Shown here: piece by piece, positions 28,636-39,621 of the stretch
How the letters are laid out: each line of letters starts with the position of its first letter
Numbering within the stretch: position 1 is the first letter of the stretch
NCBI GenBank assembly: GCA_031261505.1
Contig: JAISJN010000005.1
Span: 1-64,000 of the forward strand
From: Clostridioides sp.
Lineage (GTDB): Bacteria > Bacillota > Clostridia > Peptostreptococcales > Peptostreptococcaceae
DNA length: 64,000 nt
Reading direction: 5' to 3'
Program-made: the position numbers and the translations under genes
The notes under the pieces: generated by a model
Databases searched by the model: none
The model's input: only the letters and a program-made list of their open reading frames with translations
Told to the model about the DNA's origin: nothing

Positions 28636-29391
28636 ATGAGTACAATAAACGAGAAAATAGAAAAAACAGTACAATGGTTGCAGGATAAGGTTGAAGAATC
28701 ACATTCCAAAGGTCTTATCGTAGGTGTTTCAGGAGGAATAGATTCAGCAGTTGTAGCTAATTTGATAAAAAGGGCATGTCCAGAAAACTCACTGGGAGTG
28801 CTTTTAGATATACAAAACAGCGAGGTCGACAAAGAAGACGCCATGAAAGTAATAGAAGCATGTGGAATTAAGCATATGACGTTAAACCTAGAAAATTCAC
28901 ACGATGTCTTGATAGACACAGTAGTCGAAAATTTAAAAGAAAACGATCTCTACAGAGAAGATACTCATAGAATGACAGATGCAAACCTTAGAGCAAGGCT
29001 TAGAATGTGCACTATATACGCGATAGCAAACAATTTGGGGTATTTAGTTGCTGGAACAGACAATGCAGCTGAAATGTACACAGGCTATTTCACAAAATAC
29101 GGAGATGGTGGAGTTGATATACTTCCTATATGTAATATTTCAAAGGCAGAGGTGTACGACTGGGCTAGATCACTCGGAGTGCCAGAAAGCCTAATCACAA
29201 AAGCGCCTACAGCAGGTCTTTGGGAAGGTCAGACAGATGAAAATGAAATGGGTACTACCTACGATATGATAGATGCAGTTATGAATGGAAGAGAAGAAGA
29301 GGTCCCTGAAAAAGACAGGAAAATAATCGATAGACTTCATACAAATAGCGAACACAAGAGAAATACACCTGGAAAACCACCTAAGTTCTAA
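28636..29391 (+). CDS. nadE: NAD+ synthase
   Basis: GLIVGVSGGIDSAVVANLI, AGTDNAAEMYTGYFTKYGDGGVDILPI. Confidence 0.95.
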   Translation: MSTINEKIEKTVQWLQDKVEESHSKGLIVGVSGGIDSAVVANLIKRACPENSLGVLLDIQNSEVDKEDAMKVIEACGIKHMTLNLENSHDVLIDTVVENLKENDLYREDTHRMTDANLRARLRMCTIYAIANNLGYLVAGTDNAAEMYTGYFTKYGDGGVDILPICNISKAEVYDWARSLGVPESLITKAPTAGLWEGQTDENEMGTTYDMIDAVMNGREEEVPEKDRKIIDRLHTNSEHKRNTPGKPPKF

Positions 29392-29487
29392 TTTACTAAT
29401 GTAAGCTAATGTGGTAAAATGACAGGTGGACAAGTAGAATATCTGAATTAAATAACAATGAAATGATACATATAAGGAGTGGAAAAT

Positions 29488-30204
29488 ATGGGACGTATAC
29501 ACAATATCGAAAATAGAAAAGGTAAACAAGATGCAAAGAGGGCAAATGTATTCACAAAACATGCTAGAGCTATCACAGTTGCAGCTAAAGAGGGTGGAGC
29601 AGATCCAGAGTACAACGCTACTTTAAAGACTGCTATAGACAAGGCAAAAGCAGATAATATGCCAAATGACAATATAGATAGAGCAATAGCAAAAGGAGCC
29701 GGAGCCGGAGCTGGTGACGACTATGAAACAATAGTTTACGAAGGATATGGACCAGGTGGGGTCGCTGTCATAGTAAACACCTTGACTGACAACAAAAATA
29801 GAACAGCTGGAAATGTAAGATATTACTTCGACAAAAACGGTGGAAACCTAGGTACAGTTGGTTGCGTTGCTTTTATGTTCGACAAAAAAGGCCAGGTATT
29901 TATAGAAGCTGACGATGAAGTTTCAGAAGACGAACTTATGACTGTAGCCTTAGAAGCTGGAGCAGAAGACTTCATAACTGAAGAAGACGGATACGAAGTT
30001 ATAACAGAACCAGACGACTTCGGAGCTGTAAGAGATGCTCTAAAAGAAGCTGGATACGAGTTATTACATGCTGATATCAAGATGATACCTCAGACAACTA
30101 CAATTCTTGAAGACGAGGCTCAAGTTAAACAAATGGAAAAATTAGTCGACATGCTTGAAGAAGATGACGATGTTCAGGATATATACTACAACTGGGAAGT
30201 CTAA
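29488..30204 (+). CDS. YebC/PmpR family protein
   Basis: [53 protein letters not shown]. Confidence 0.95.
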   Translation: MGRIHNIENRKGKQDAKRANVFTKHARAITVAAKEGGADPEYNATLKTAIDKAKADNMPNDNIDRAIAKGAGAGAGDDYETIVYEGYGPGGVAVIVNTLTDNKNRTAGNVRYYFDKNGGNLGTVGCVAFMFDKKGQVFIEADDEVSEDELMTVALEAGAEDFITEEDGYEVITEPDDFGAVRDALKEAGYELLHADIKMIPQTTTILEDEAQVKQMEKLVDMLEEDDDVQDIYYNWEV

Positions 30205-30254
30205 GATAACGACTAGAGAAATACGTATGAAAATTGTCTAGAGATTTAACCAGA

Positions 30255-30302
30255 GCGAGGAAGATGACACCAACTAAATAGATTGGCAGCATCTTCCTCG
30301 TT
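30255..30302 (+). terminator. Long hairpin downstream of the yebC-like gene
   Basis: CGAGGAAGATG...CATCTTCCTCG; no clear T-tract. Confidence 0.45.
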
Positions 30303-30313
30303 AGCGTATAGGC

Positions 30314-30373
30314 GATTAAATGGTGATTACTTGTGATGGTGATCACGTGGTGCGGGATTTATCTCAAGTTATA
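30314..30373 (-). repeat. Shortened copy of the dispersed structured repeat, reverse orientation
   Basis: Reverse complement reads ATAACTTGAGATAAATCCCGCACC...TAATCACCATTTAAT. Confidence 0.5.
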
Positions 30374-30503
30374 GATAAATTAACCGAAGTATTGTAGATA
30401 AAGATGTATATTTATGTAAAAGGCTGAAAGAAATCTATATTTATTTCATATATTAATGGTATAATAGTAACATGGTATCTCATAAAATTAACGAACTGAA
30501 AGG

Positions 30504-31742
30504 ATGAATCATATGGAAGAATTTACTATGGAAGAACTGCTTGCTCAGCAAGATGAGGAGTTTGAAAAGATTAAAGTAGGAGAATTAATTACTGCTAAGG
30601 TTAAAAATATATCTAAAGACGGTGTAGAATTGGATTTAGACAATGGTTTTTACGCGATTGTACCTAATGAAGAACTAAACTTAGATAAGGGAGCACAGGC
30701 TAACGAGGCTTTTAACATAGGTGACGAAATGTCAGTAGTAATCAAAAAAGTATCTCAAAAAGATTGTACTATAAGACTTTCTAAATTAGACGCCGACAAG
30801 CTTACAGATTTAGAAGAAATAAAAACTGCATTTGACGAACACAAGATAATAACAGTTTACGTGGAAAAAGCTATAGAAAAGGGAGTATTTGCTTTATACA
30901 ATTCATATACCTTATTTATACCGATTTCTCAGCTAGATACTAAATTCGTGACTGACACTTCAGGATACCAAGGTAAAAATCTAGAAGTATACGTAAAAGA
31001 AATAAATACTAGAAGAAATAGGTTAGTTGCGTCTCACAGAGATGTACTAAAAGAAAGACAAGATAAAGAGAGAGAAGAAAGAAGATCTCAAATCAAGGCT
31101 GAAAGACAGGCTGCGAGAGAACATGCAAAAATTGTAAAGGAAGAAATATTAGCTTCACTTGAAGTTGGACAAAAGAAAACTGGTAAGGTAACTAAGATAA
31201 TGCCTTATGGAGCATTTATAGACATCGGCGGAATAGAAGGACTAGCTCACATAAGAAACCTATCATGGGATAGAGTTGAATCTGTTGAAGATGTGTTAGC
31301 AGAAGGTCAAGAAATAGATGTGTACATCTTAGACGTCGACCAAGAAACTAAAAAAATAGCTCTAGCTGTAAAGGATATAAACAATGATCCTTGGACTTTG
31401 GTTGCCAAAGAAGTGAATGTTGGAGATATAATAGATGTTGAAGTGATGAGACTTATCGAAAAAGCAGCGTTTGTTCAAGTTGCAAAGGGCGTAGATGCGT
31501 ATCTACCAATATCTGAGTTGAGCGACGAAAGAGTTGCCAAGATGACAAATGTAGTAAATATCGGCGATAAGATAAAAGTAAAGGTACTAGAATTTAAACC
31601 AAAAAATAAACGTATGTTGGTTTCTATAAAAGAAGTAAACAGAGAACCAGAAGAAGATATAACAGAATATCTAGAAACAGAAGATTCTCTAGGAAGCATC
31701 GGCGAATTGTTCAAAGACAAATTCAAAGATATGGAACTATAG
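30504..31742 (+). CDS. S1 RNA-binding domain protein (ribosomal protein S1-like)
   Basis: Repeated S1 motifs: VGQKKTGKVTKIMPYGAFIDIGGIEGLAHIRNLSW; VGDIIDVEVMRLIEKAAFVQVAKGVDAYLPISELSDERV. Confidence 0.9.
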   Translation: MNHMEEFTMEELLAQQDEEFEKIKVGELITAKVKNISKDGVELDLDNGFYAIVPNEELNLDKGAQANEAFNIGDEMSVVIKKVSQKDCTIRLSKLDADKLTDLEEIKTAFDEHKIITVYVEKAIEKGVFALYNSYTLFIPISQLDTKFVTDTSGYQGKNLEVYVKEINTRRNRLVASHRDVLKERQDKEREERRSQIKAERQAAREHAKIVKEEILASLEVGQKKTGKVTKIMPYGAFIDIGGIEGLAHIRNLSWDRVESVEDVLAEGQEIDVYILDVDQETKKIALAVKDINNDPWTLVAKEVNVGDIIDVEVMRLIEKAAFVQVAKGVDAYLPISELSDERVAKMTNVVNIGDKIKVKVLEFKPKNKRMLVSIKEVNREPEEDITEYLETEDSLGSIGELFKDKFKDMEL

Positions 31743-31756
31743 GATTTTAAAAATAC

Positions 31757-31797
31757 AAAATAAGAATATGGCAAAAAGTTGTCATATTCTTATTTTC
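31757..31797 (+). terminator. Terminator after the S1-domain gene
   Basis: AAAATAAGAATATGgcaaaaagttgtCATATTCTTATTTT; overlaps the over-extended ORF start at 31768. Confidence 0.7.
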
Positions 31798-31821
31798 ATT
31801 TACGAGTGGGGGAGAAAAATT

Positions 31822-32553
31822 ATGAACTTGATAGCTGATTTGCACTGTCACACTATTTCAAGTGGACACGCCTATAGCACAGTAAAGGAAAATATCGATA
31901 TAGCTAGAGAAAGAAATTTGAAATACCTAGGAATATCCGACCACGCACCTAAGATGCCAGGAGGGCCAGATTTATTTTACTTTAGAAATATGAATGTGTT
32001 TCCAGAGAATGTAGGAGATATCAGGCTTTTAAAGGGAATAGAAGCAAATATAATAGATTTCGAAGGAAATATCGATGTACCTGATGAGGTGGCACAAAAG
32101 TTGGATTACGTTATAGCGAGCTTACACAGACCATGTATAGAGCCTGGAGATATAGAACAGAATACATCTGCAGTTTTGAACGTGATGAAAAACAAGTACG
32201 TGAGGATAATCGGACATCCAGACGACTCTAAATTTCCGCTAAATTACGAGAAAGTAGTAAAATCCGCTAAGGAAGAGGGACTGCTTCTAGAGGTGAATAA
32301 TTCATCACTGGCTCCTGACTCGTCTAGAACAGGTGCAAAAGAAAATCTAACTGAGATGTTAAACTTGTGCAAGAAATACCGAACTCATATAATTATAGAT
32401 ACAGATTCTCATATCTGCTACACAGTAGGGGATTTTGAGTACGCACTCGCCTTGCTTGAGGAAGTAGATTTCCCAGAAGAACTAATTGTAAACTGCAATG
32501 AGGCGATGATGGAAAAATTAATAGATATCAAAAAAATACCTAGGAGACTATAA
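31822..32553 (+). CDS. PHP-domain phosphatase (YcdX-like)
   Basis: IADLHCHTISSGHAYSTVKENIDIARERNLKYLGISDHAP; start ATG 31822. Confidence 0.9.
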   Translation: MNLIADLHCHTISSGHAYSTVKENIDIARERNLKYLGISDHAPKMPGGPDLFYFRNMNVFPENVGDIRLLKGIEANIIDFEGNIDVPDEVAQKLDYVIASLHRPCIEPGDIEQNTSAVLNVMKNKYVRIIGHPDDSKFPLNYEKVVKSAKEEGLLLEVNNSSLAPDSSRTGAKENLTEMLNLCKKYRTHIIIDTDSHICYTVGDFEYALALLEEVDFPEELIVNCNEAMMEKLIDIKKIPRRL

Positions 32554-32554
32554 A

Positions 32555-33016
32555 ATGGCAAAGAACAAGATAATGCATATAAAATATTTAGATAGAGGAT
32601 ATATGAAGAAGACTAGGACAACAGTGCTTCTTATTTCAGCTGGTTTCTTTTTCCTATCGTTCTTCTTGTACAACTTCAACATGATAGTCGAGTTTTTCAC
32701 AATTCTAGCAGCAGTCTATTTCTTCCAACAGGGACGTAAGATAGACAAGAAGATAAAGGACACAGTTTATATAAGTCTAGATAATTTTTATATTGAATTT
32801 AAAAACAATATGAAGTTTATATTTCTTGGAAGTGAAAATGCAACTAGGTTATACTATAAAAATATAGACAGCGTTACAGTAGCAGACAAGGCTATTCTCG
32901 TGAGATCAAAGGGCAAGAGGTACATGCTTCCAATGACCGCAATAAGCAAAGAAAATGCCGATTTATTGATAAATAACCTTAAAAAAAGAGTTAAAGTAGA
33001 GGAATTTAAAAAGTAA
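32555..33016 (+). CDS. Small membrane protein of unknown function, PH-like C-terminal half
   Basis: Two TM segments followed by a soluble beta-rich region; 2 nt from the upstream gene. Confidence 0.5.
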   Translation: MAKNKIMHIKYLDRGYMKKTRTTVLLISAGFFFLSFFLYNFNMIVEFFTILAAVYFFQQGRKIDKKIKDTVYISLDNFYIEFKNNMKFIFLGSENATRLYYKNIDSVTVADKAILVRSKGKRYMLPMTAISKENADLLINNLKKRVKVEEFKK

Positions 33017-33106
33017 TATAGAAATTATAGTCTAAATACAGTAAAATACAATGTAATAAAGAATGAAACCTATTGAATATAGAGAGAATATATAATATAT
33101 TAGGTA

Positions 33107-33157
33107 TATATAACTTGAGGGGGCTAAATACCTCAAGTTAAAAGCAATCAACATTTA
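33107..33157 (+). repeat. Minimal copy of the dispersed structured repeat
   Basis: TAACTTGAGggggctaaatacCTCAAGTTAaaagcaatcaacatttaaaaag. Confidence 0.6.
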
Positions 33158-33175
33158 AAAAGAGGGGGAGACGTT

Positions 33176-33679
33176 TTGGAATACAAGGTTACTAAAAAAC
33201 AAAATTCTAGCAGATCGTGTATTGTCTGTGGGATAAAAAACGACCTCGGAATGCATGCGAACTTTTACGAACTCGAAAATGGCGAATTAGTAGCAATCTG
33301 CAATACCAAAGACTGGCATCAGAGTTATCCGGGCAGACTTCACGGAGGTATGACAGCGGCGCTCCTAGACGAAACGATAGGAAGGGCTATAAGTATAGAC
33401 GACGAACAGGTCTGGGGAGTTACAGTATCATTAGAACTTAAATACAAGAAGCCAGTGCCATTAGACGAAAAGATAAAGGTAGTTGGAAGAATAACTAAGG
33501 AAAATAGAAAATTATTTGAAGGTACTGGAGAGATAATTCTAGAAAATGGAGAGATAGCTGCTACAGCACATGGTAAATACATGAAGATGCCAGTAGAGAA
33601 GATATCCGAAGACGGAATAGACGGAGAATGGTTTGAGATAGGCAGAGAAGAGGAAGACCCGGAATACATAGATTTGTAA
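33176..33679 (+). CDS. PaaI/HotDog-fold thioesterase
   Basis: [45 protein letters not shown]. Confidence 0.88.
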   Translation: MEYKVTKKQNSSRSCIVCGIKNDLGMHANFYELENGELVAICNTKDWHQSYPGRLHGGMTAALLDETIGRAISIDDEQVWGVTVSLELKYKKPVPLDEKIKVVGRITKENRKLFEGTGEIILENGEIAATAHGKYMKMPVEKISEDGIDGEWFEIGREEEDPEYIDL

Positions 33680-33698
33680 AAAGAAAACAGGAGATATA

Positions 33699-35741
33699 AT
33701 GGAAAATAATTTTTTGCCAGTGTGCAAACAAGATATGATTGACAGAGGCTGGGACGAGTTGGACTTCGTACTGGTGACAGGTGACGCCTATGTTGACCAC
33801 CACAGCTTTGGCTCGGCTATAATATCTAGAGTACTCGAACACAACGGGTACAAGGTAGGCATAATAGCTCAGCCAGATTGGAAAAACGTAGAAGACTTCA
33901 AAAAGCTAGGCAAACCTAGACTAGGGTTTCTAGTCAACAGCGGAAATATGGACTCAATGGTAAACCATTATTCAGTCAGCAAAAAGCACAGGAAGACTGA
34001 TTTGTATTCTCCAGGTGGAGAGATGGATCATAGACCAGACAGAGCAACAATAGTCTACTCAAATAAAATCAGGGAAGCGTACGGAGATGTAGCAATCGTA
34101 TTAGGTGGGATAGAATCTAGCCTCAGGCGTTTTGCACATTACGATTACTGGTCTGATAAGGTAAGAAAATCTATATTAGTGGACAGTACAGCAGATATTT
34201 TGGTATTTGGAATGGGCGAAAAACAGATAGTGGAAGTAGCAAATGCGTTAAACGACGGATTTGATAGAAAATATATAAGGCATGTAGATGGAACTTGTTA
34301 TATAGTAGATAGCCTCGACGAAATATACGGAGACTATATCTTATTATCATCATTTGATGAAGTCAGCGAAGATAAGGTAGAATACGCAAAGGCGTTTAAA
34401 ACGCAGTACGACGAACAGGATCCCTACAGGGGAAAGGTGCTTGTCCAAGAGCATCTAGGTAAATATCTCGTACAGAACAGACCTCAAAAACCTCTAAATA
34501 GGGAAGAGTTAGATGAAGTATACGCTCTACCTTACGAAAACAACTACCATCCTATGTACGAATCAAAAGGCGGAATTCCAGCAATTAATGAGGTAAAATT
34601 CAGCATAGTTAGCTCAAGGGGCTGTTTTGGAAGCTGTGCATTTTGTGCTATAACCTTCCACCAGGGAAGGGCGGTCCAAAGCAGGAGTGAGGAGTCTATA
34701 GTCGAAGAGGCTATACAGATGACTGAAGACAAAGATTTCAAGGGATATATCCACGATATAGGTGGACCGACAGCGAATTTTAGACTTCCAGCCTGCAAAA
34801 AACAGGTGACAAAGGGAGCCTGTAAAGAAAGACAATGCCTATACCCATCACCATGTAAGAATATGGATGTAGACCACAGCGAGTACCTACAAGTATTGAG
34901 GAGGGTGAGAAATCTACCAAATATCAAAAAGGTGTTCGTAAGGTCTGGAATAAGATACGATTATGTTATGGCGGATAAAAATGAGAAATTTTTCAGAGAA
35001 CTGGTGAAGCACCATGTCAGTGGGCAGCTTAAGGTTGCACCAGAACATATATCTGATAAAGTATTGGATTATATGCAAAAACCAGCTGGAAGGTCATATT
35101 CGGCATTTAGCGATAAATTCTTTAAGTTAAACGAGCAGCTGGGCATGAAACAGTTCTTAGTTCCATACCTGATGTCATCTCATCCTGGGTCGACTTTGAA
35201 TGAGGCGATGGAACTAGCTGAATACCTAAGGGATATACATTACCAACCAGAACAGGTTCAGGATTTCTATCCTACACCGGGGACTTTATCGACTACGATG
35301 TTTTACACAGGCTTAGACCCTCTTACAATGAAGGAAGTATATATTCCAAAGGACAAGAAGGAAAAAGCAATGCAGAGGGCATTATTGCAATTTAGCTATC
35401 CAAGGAACTACGATTTAGTAAGAGAGGCACTCGAGGTATCGGGGAGAGAAGATTTGATTGGATTTGGTCCAAAATGTCTTATAAAACCCCGTCGTGGAGA
35501 AAAAGTAGAACATCAAGTCAAGGATGTTCGCAAGGATAATCGCAAAGATAGCGGCAGTAATAACCGAAAAAATAATCGCAAAGATAGCGGAAATAATAAT
35601 GGCAATAACAATCAAAAAGATTATCGTAAGGGCAGTAGAAATGATAATCGAAATGACAGCTACGGCAAACAAAGAGGAAAGAACGCGGGCAATCAATCTA
35701 CGAAGAGTGGGAACAATAGAAATAGACGAAAAAAATATTAG
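33699..35741 (+). CDS. YgiQ-family radical SAM protein with basic low-complexity C-terminus
   Basis: [25 protein letters not shown]-like N-terminus; [20 protein letters not shown] (CxxxCxxC). Confidence 0.93.
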   Translation: MENNFLPVCKQDMIDRGWDELDFVLVTGDAYVDHHSFGSAIISRVLEHNGYKVGIIAQPDWKNVEDFKKLGKPRLGFLVNSGNMDSMVNHYSVSKKHRKTDLYSPGGEMDHRPDRATIVYSNKIREAYGDVAIVLGGIESSLRRFAHYDYWSDKVRKSILVDSTADILVFGMGEKQIVEVANALNDGFDRKYIRHVDGTCYIVDSLDEIYGDYILLSSFDEVSEDKVEYAKAFKTQYDEQDPYRGKVLVQEHLGKYLVQNRPQKPLNREELDEVYALPYENNYHPMYESKGGIPAINEVKFSIVSSRGCFGSCAFCAITFHQGRAVQSRSEESIVEEAIQMTEDKDFKGYIHDIGGPTANFRLPACKKQVTKGACKERQCLYPSPCKNMDVDHSEYLQVLRRVRNLPNIKKVFVRSGIRYDYVMADKNEKFFRELVKHHVSGQLKVAPEHISDKVLDYMQKPAGRSYSAFSDKFFKLNEQLGMKQFLVPYLMSSHPGSTLNEAMELAEYLRDIHYQPEQVQDFYPTPGTLSTTMFYTGLDPLTMKEVYIPKDKKEKAMQRALLQFSYPRNYDLVREALEVSGREDLIGFGPKCLIKPRRGEKVEHQVKDVRKDNRKDSGSNNRKNNRKDSGNNNGNNNQKDYRKGSRNDNRNDSYGKQRGKNAGNQSTKSGNNRNRRKKY

Positions 35742-35758
35742 TCATAGGAGGGATGCAT

Positions 35759-36775
35759 TTGAAACGGACAGTATACCTATTATTGGTATTTACATTGTCG
35801 CTTAGTCTGCTAATGGGATGTACTCAGGTTGGTAAAACAGAAGATGTTGGCACAGAGCAGTGGGTTAGTACAGGTGTGAATATAGCTACGTTGTCAGGAC
35901 TACCAGCAGTTGCAATATCAAAATTATATAAGGAAAGTCCAGTAGGGGATAACTCGATAACTTCTTACGGAATAGAATACACCAGAGATGAGTTGTACTC
36001 AGCGCTTATCGAAGGTGATCCTGACATAGCGATAGTAACTCCTGATATGGCTGCTAGAGCTTACAACAAAAATGGAAAATATAAAGTTATAGGAACGGTA
36101 GGTATGTCGTCAGCTTATCTCGTGTCTTCAGATGCGAAGGTAAACAGTATATCTGATTTGAGAGGAAAGGAAGTTTCTGTATTCTCATACACCGATGTAT
36201 CTCAAAATCTATCTCAGATAGCCCTAGAGGAAAACGGGATAATGAGGGGAGATATAGATTTAAAAACAATAGATGTATCGAGTTACGCTGGTACTGAACA
36301 AGATATAATAGACGACGAAATAGATGAAGACAACTTCAATGGATTTATTCCAGAGCCATTACTTACAAATGTACTTCAAAATGTGAAAAATATAAGGATT
36401 GTAAAGAGTTTAAACGATTCGTGGATGGAAGAAAATCAAGGGGCAAGGGGATGTCCAGAGTATTCACTTGTCATGAAGACGGATTTTATTAAAGCAAACG
36501 AAAATATTGTGGAAACTTTTACTAAAGAACTATCAGAAAGCATTGATTGGGCAAATAAAAATCCTGATCAAGTTGTAAAATTATTGAAGGATAAAGATTT
36601 TTTAAAGGATGAGTTTATTGATTCGGATACAATAGAAAGATCTAATTTAAAATTTATGCCTATAGACAAGATGGTAGTTGACTATAATGATTACTATAAA
36701 CAGATATTCTGTCTAGACTCTGTGTACGAGGACGAGAGGGTTCCAGATGATTCTATGTATTATATTGAGGACTAG
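35759..36775 (+). CDS. Periplasmic-binding lipoprotein (NMT1/THI5-like ABC substrate-binding), orphan
   Basis: Signal peptide/lipobox LSLSLLMGCTQ; GDPDIAIVTPDMAARAYNKNGKYKVIGTV. Confidence 0.75.
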   Translation: MKRTVYLLLVFTLSLSLLMGCTQVGKTEDVGTEQWVSTGVNIATLSGLPAVAISKLYKESPVGDNSITSYGIEYTRDELYSALIEGDPDIAIVTPDMAARAYNKNGKYKVIGTVGMSSAYLVSSDAKVNSISDLRGKEVSVFSYTDVSQNLSQIALEENGIMRGDIDLKTIDVSSYAGTEQDIIDDEIDEDNFNGFIPEPLLTNVLQNVKNIRIVKSLNDSWMEENQGARGCPEYSLVMKTDFIKANENIVETFTKELSESIDWANKNPDQVVKLLKDKDFLKDEFIDSDTIERSNLKFMPIDKMVVDYNDYYKQIFCLDSVYEDERVPDDSMYYIED

Positions 36776-36776
36776 C

Positions 36777-36813
36777 AAAAAGAGATGAGCTATTTATTTA
36801 GCCATCTCTTTTT
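36777..36813 (+). terminator. Rho-independent terminator
   Basis: AAAAAGAGATGagctatttatttagCCATCTCTTTTT. Confidence 0.85.
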
Positions 36814-36958
36814 GGCGTTTAAATCAACTGTAGCTGTTGAGATAATTCAGTTTAAATGTTAAAATAATACTGACGATTAAAACTCGCCGAAAAAGCTTGT
36901 AGAACGGATTTTAATGTAGAATCACGTAAGAAAATAAAATAAGTTTGGAGGTAGGATT

Positions 36959-37801
36959 TTGAAGATTATAAAATCAGAAGAGATTGTTAAAGAAGTCAGC
37001 AACATGTGTATCGAGGCGAACTACTGCTTAGGAGAGGACGTAGTAGATTCGTTTAAAGAAAACTTAAAAAAAGAAAAAAGTGAGGCTGGAAAGAATATAT
37101 TGAACATCCTCATCGAAAATGCAAAGATAGCTGCTGATACCAGAGTACCTATGTGCCAGGATACTGGGATGGCGGTATTTTTTGTGGAAATTGGACAAGA
37201 GGTCATGATAGAGGGAGATACCTTGACAGAGGCTATAAACAAGGGAGTTGCAAAGGGTTACACAGAAGGATTTTTAAGAAAATCAGTAGTAGCATCTCCT
37301 ATAGATAGAGTCAACACAAACGACAATACTCCAGCGGTCGTACATATGGAAATGGTAAAGGGCGACAAATTAAAGATACAATTTGCAGCTAAGGGATTTG
37401 GAAGCGAAAATATGAGTAAGTTAAAGATGTTAAAACCATCTGACGGACTTGAGGGCATAAAAGATTTCGTAGTCGAAACGGTATCAGAGGCTGGACCAAA
37501 TCCATGTCCACCTATGATAATAGGAGTTGGAATAGGAGGAACAGTTGATAAATGCGCTGAAATAGCTAAAAAATCACTGTTTAGAGAAATAGGATCAAGA
37601 AATCCAGATCCAAAACTTGCAGAGTTAGAATTAGAATTGCTAGAGATGATAAATAAACTTGGAATAGGACCTCAAGGATTTGGAGGAAGTACAACAGCCC
37701 TAGACCTACATATTGAGACTTATGCAACTCATATAGCGGGGCTTCCTGTAGTAGTGAACATCAACTGCCACGCATCTAGACATAGAGAGGTGATATTATA
37801 A
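36959..37801 (+). CDS. Class I (Fe-S) fumarate hydratase/mesaconase-type alpha subunit
   Basis: RVPMCQDTGMAVFFVEIGQ, NDNTPAVVHMEMVKGDKL, GPNPCPPMIIGVGIGGTVDK. Confidence 0.93.
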   Translation: MKIIKSEEIVKEVSNMCIEANYCLGEDVVDSFKENLKKEKSEAGKNILNILIENAKIAADTRVPMCQDTGMAVFFVEIGQEVMIEGDTLTEAINKGVAKGYTEGFLRKSVVASPIDRVNTNDNTPAVVHMEMVKGDKLKIQFAAKGFGSENMSKLKMLKPSDGLEGIKDFVVETVSEAGPNPCPPMIIGVGIGGTVDKCAEIAKKSLFREIGSRNPDPKLAELELELLEMINKLGIGPQGFGGSTTALDLHIETYATHIAGLPVVVNINCHASRHREVIL

Positions 37802-38349
37802 TGGTCGAATTAAAAATGCCAGTAACCAGAGAAGATATTGAAAGCCTAGACTGTGGTGATACAGTAAGTGTAAGTGGAACTCTATACACTTCAAGAGACG
37901 CTGCACATAAGAGATTGATAGCCTGTCTAGAAGAGGGCAAAGAACTTCCTTTTGACGTTGACGGTCAAGGTATATACTACGTTGGACCTACTCCTACCAA
38001 GCCGGGCGGAATAATAGGATCAGCTGGACCGACATCTAGCTATAGAATGGACGACCTGACAGTTCCTCTATTAGAAAATGGACTTAAGATAATGATAGGA
38101 AAAGGAAAGAGAAGCGATAAAGTAATAGACGGAATGAAAAAATACGGAGCTGTATATTTAGCGGCAATAGGTGGAGCAGGGGCTTATATTTCAAACTCTA
38201 TAAAGTCATGTGAAATAATAGCCTATGAAGATCTAGGTGCTGAAGCAGTTAGAAAAATAGAGGTAGAAAACCTACAATTGATAGTTGCAATAGACAGTAG
38301 GGGAAATAATATATACGAAGTTGGAAGAAAGCAATTTGAAGAAAAATAA
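37801..38349 (+). CDS. Class I fumarate hydratase-type beta subunit
   Basis: VSGTLYTSRDAAHKRL, YYVGPTPTKPGGIIGSAGPTSSYRMDDLT. Confidence 0.93.
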   Translation: MVELKMPVTREDIESLDCGDTVSVSGTLYTSRDAAHKRLIACLEEGKELPFDVDGQGIYYVGPTPTKPGGIIGSAGPTSSYRMDDLTVPLLENGLKIMIGKGKRSDKVIDGMKKYGAVYLAAIGGAGAYISNSIKSCEIIAYEDLGAEAVRKIEVENLQLIVAIDSRGNNIYEVGRKQFEEK

Positions 38350-38371
38350 ATTGAAATACTAGGAGGACGCA

Positions 38372-39556
38372 ATGGCTAAAGATTATGATCAAATGGCACT
38401 AGAGCTGCATGAAAAACACCAAGGTAAATTAGGAATAGAGTGTAAGGTGAAATTAGAAACAAAAGAAGATTTATCCGTAGCCTACACACCTGGCGTAGCA
38501 AAGCCATGTGTCGAAATACACGAAAATAAAGAAGATGTCTACAAATACACTTGCAAGGGCAATATGATAGCAATAGTAAGCGATGGAAGTGCTGTTTTAG
38601 GACTAGGCGACATCGGTGCAGAGGCCTCAATTCCAGTAATGGAAGGAAAGGCAGTTCTATTCAAACAATTTGGAGGAGTGGATGCAATGCCTATCTGCCT
38701 AAGCACAAACGACGTGGATGAAATAGTGCACACTATAAAATTGATGGAGCCAGTATTTGGTGGTATAAACCTAGAAGACATATCAGCTCCTAGATGTATT
38801 GAAATAGAGAAAAAACTAAAGGAATGCCTAGATATACCAGTATTCCACGACGATCAACACGGCACTGCGATAGTTGTAGCGGCGTCCCTCGTAAATGCGA
38901 TAAAACTAATTGAAGACAAGGAAATACAAGATATAGAAGTAGTGATAAACGGTGCTGGATCAGCAGGTATAGCGATAGCAAAGATACTAATAGGTATGGA
39001 TGTTAAAAATGTAATCCTAGTAGACAGGTACGGTGCAATAAACGAAAAGTACGAAAACATCAACTGGGCGCAGAAGGAAATGTTAGCTACCACAAATAAA
39101 AACAACGAAGTTGGAACTCTTGAAGAAGTAATCAAGGGAAAAGACGTATTCGTAGGGGTATCAGCACCAGGGGTACTTACAAAAGAAATGGTAAAAAGCA
39201 TGTCAGATAAACCTATAATCTTTGCAATGGCAAATCCAGTTCCGGAAATAATGCCAGATGGAGCAAAGGAAGCTGGTGCATTTGTAATGGGAACAGGTCG
39301 TTCGGATTTTCCAAATCAGGTAAACAACGTACTAGCCTTTCCAGGAGTATTCAGAGGTGCTCTAGACTGTAGAGCGACCGATATAAACGAAGAGATGAAG
39401 ATAGCAGCAGCTAGAGCTATAGCAAACACTATAAGCGACGACGAGATAAGCACTGACTATATTCTTCCAGACATATTCAATAAAGACGTAACTAAAAACG
39501 TAGCAGAAGCAGTAAAAAAAGCAGCGATAGATAGTGGAGTTGCTAGAAAGTTCTAA
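38372..39556 (+). CDS. NAD(P)-dependent malic enzyme
   Basis: VAYTPGVAKPC, GNMIAIVSDGSAVLGLGDIG, VFHDDQHGTAIVVAA, GAGSAGIAIAKIL. Confidence 0.95.
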   Translation: MAKDYDQMALELHEKHQGKLGIECKVKLETKEDLSVAYTPGVAKPCVEIHENKEDVYKYTCKGNMIAIVSDGSAVLGLGDIGAEASIPVMEGKAVLFKQFGGVDAMPICLSTNDVDEIVHTIKLMEPVFGGINLEDISAPRCIEIEKKLKECLDIPVFHDDQHGTAIVVAASLVNAIKLIEDKEIQDIEVVINGAGSAGIAIAKILIGMDVKNVILVDRYGAINEKYENINWAQKEMLATTNKNNEVGTLEEVIKGKDVFVGVSAPGVLTKEMVKSMSDKPIIFAMANPVPEIMPDGAKEAGAFVMGTGRSDFPNQVNNVLAFPGVFRGALDCRATDINEEMKIAAARAIANTISDDEISTDYILPDIFNKDVTKNVAEAVKKAAIDSGVARKF

Positions 39557-39577
39557 TTGAATCAAGATTAAAGTTTA

Positions 39578-39616
39578 GAAAGATGTCCCCGCCTTTTTAG
39601 GTTGGGGACATCTTTT
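39578..39616 (+). terminator. Terminator after the malic enzyme gene
   Basis: AAAGATGTCCCCgcctttttaggttGGGGACATCTTTT. Confidence 0.85.
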
Positions 39617-39621
39617 GCAAT

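Noticed and set aside
31768-31821. Extended N-terminus of the PHP phosphatase ORF
   Set aside because: Overlaps the upstream terminator hairpin (31757-31797); canonical PHP N-terminus MNLIADLHCHT starts at 31822
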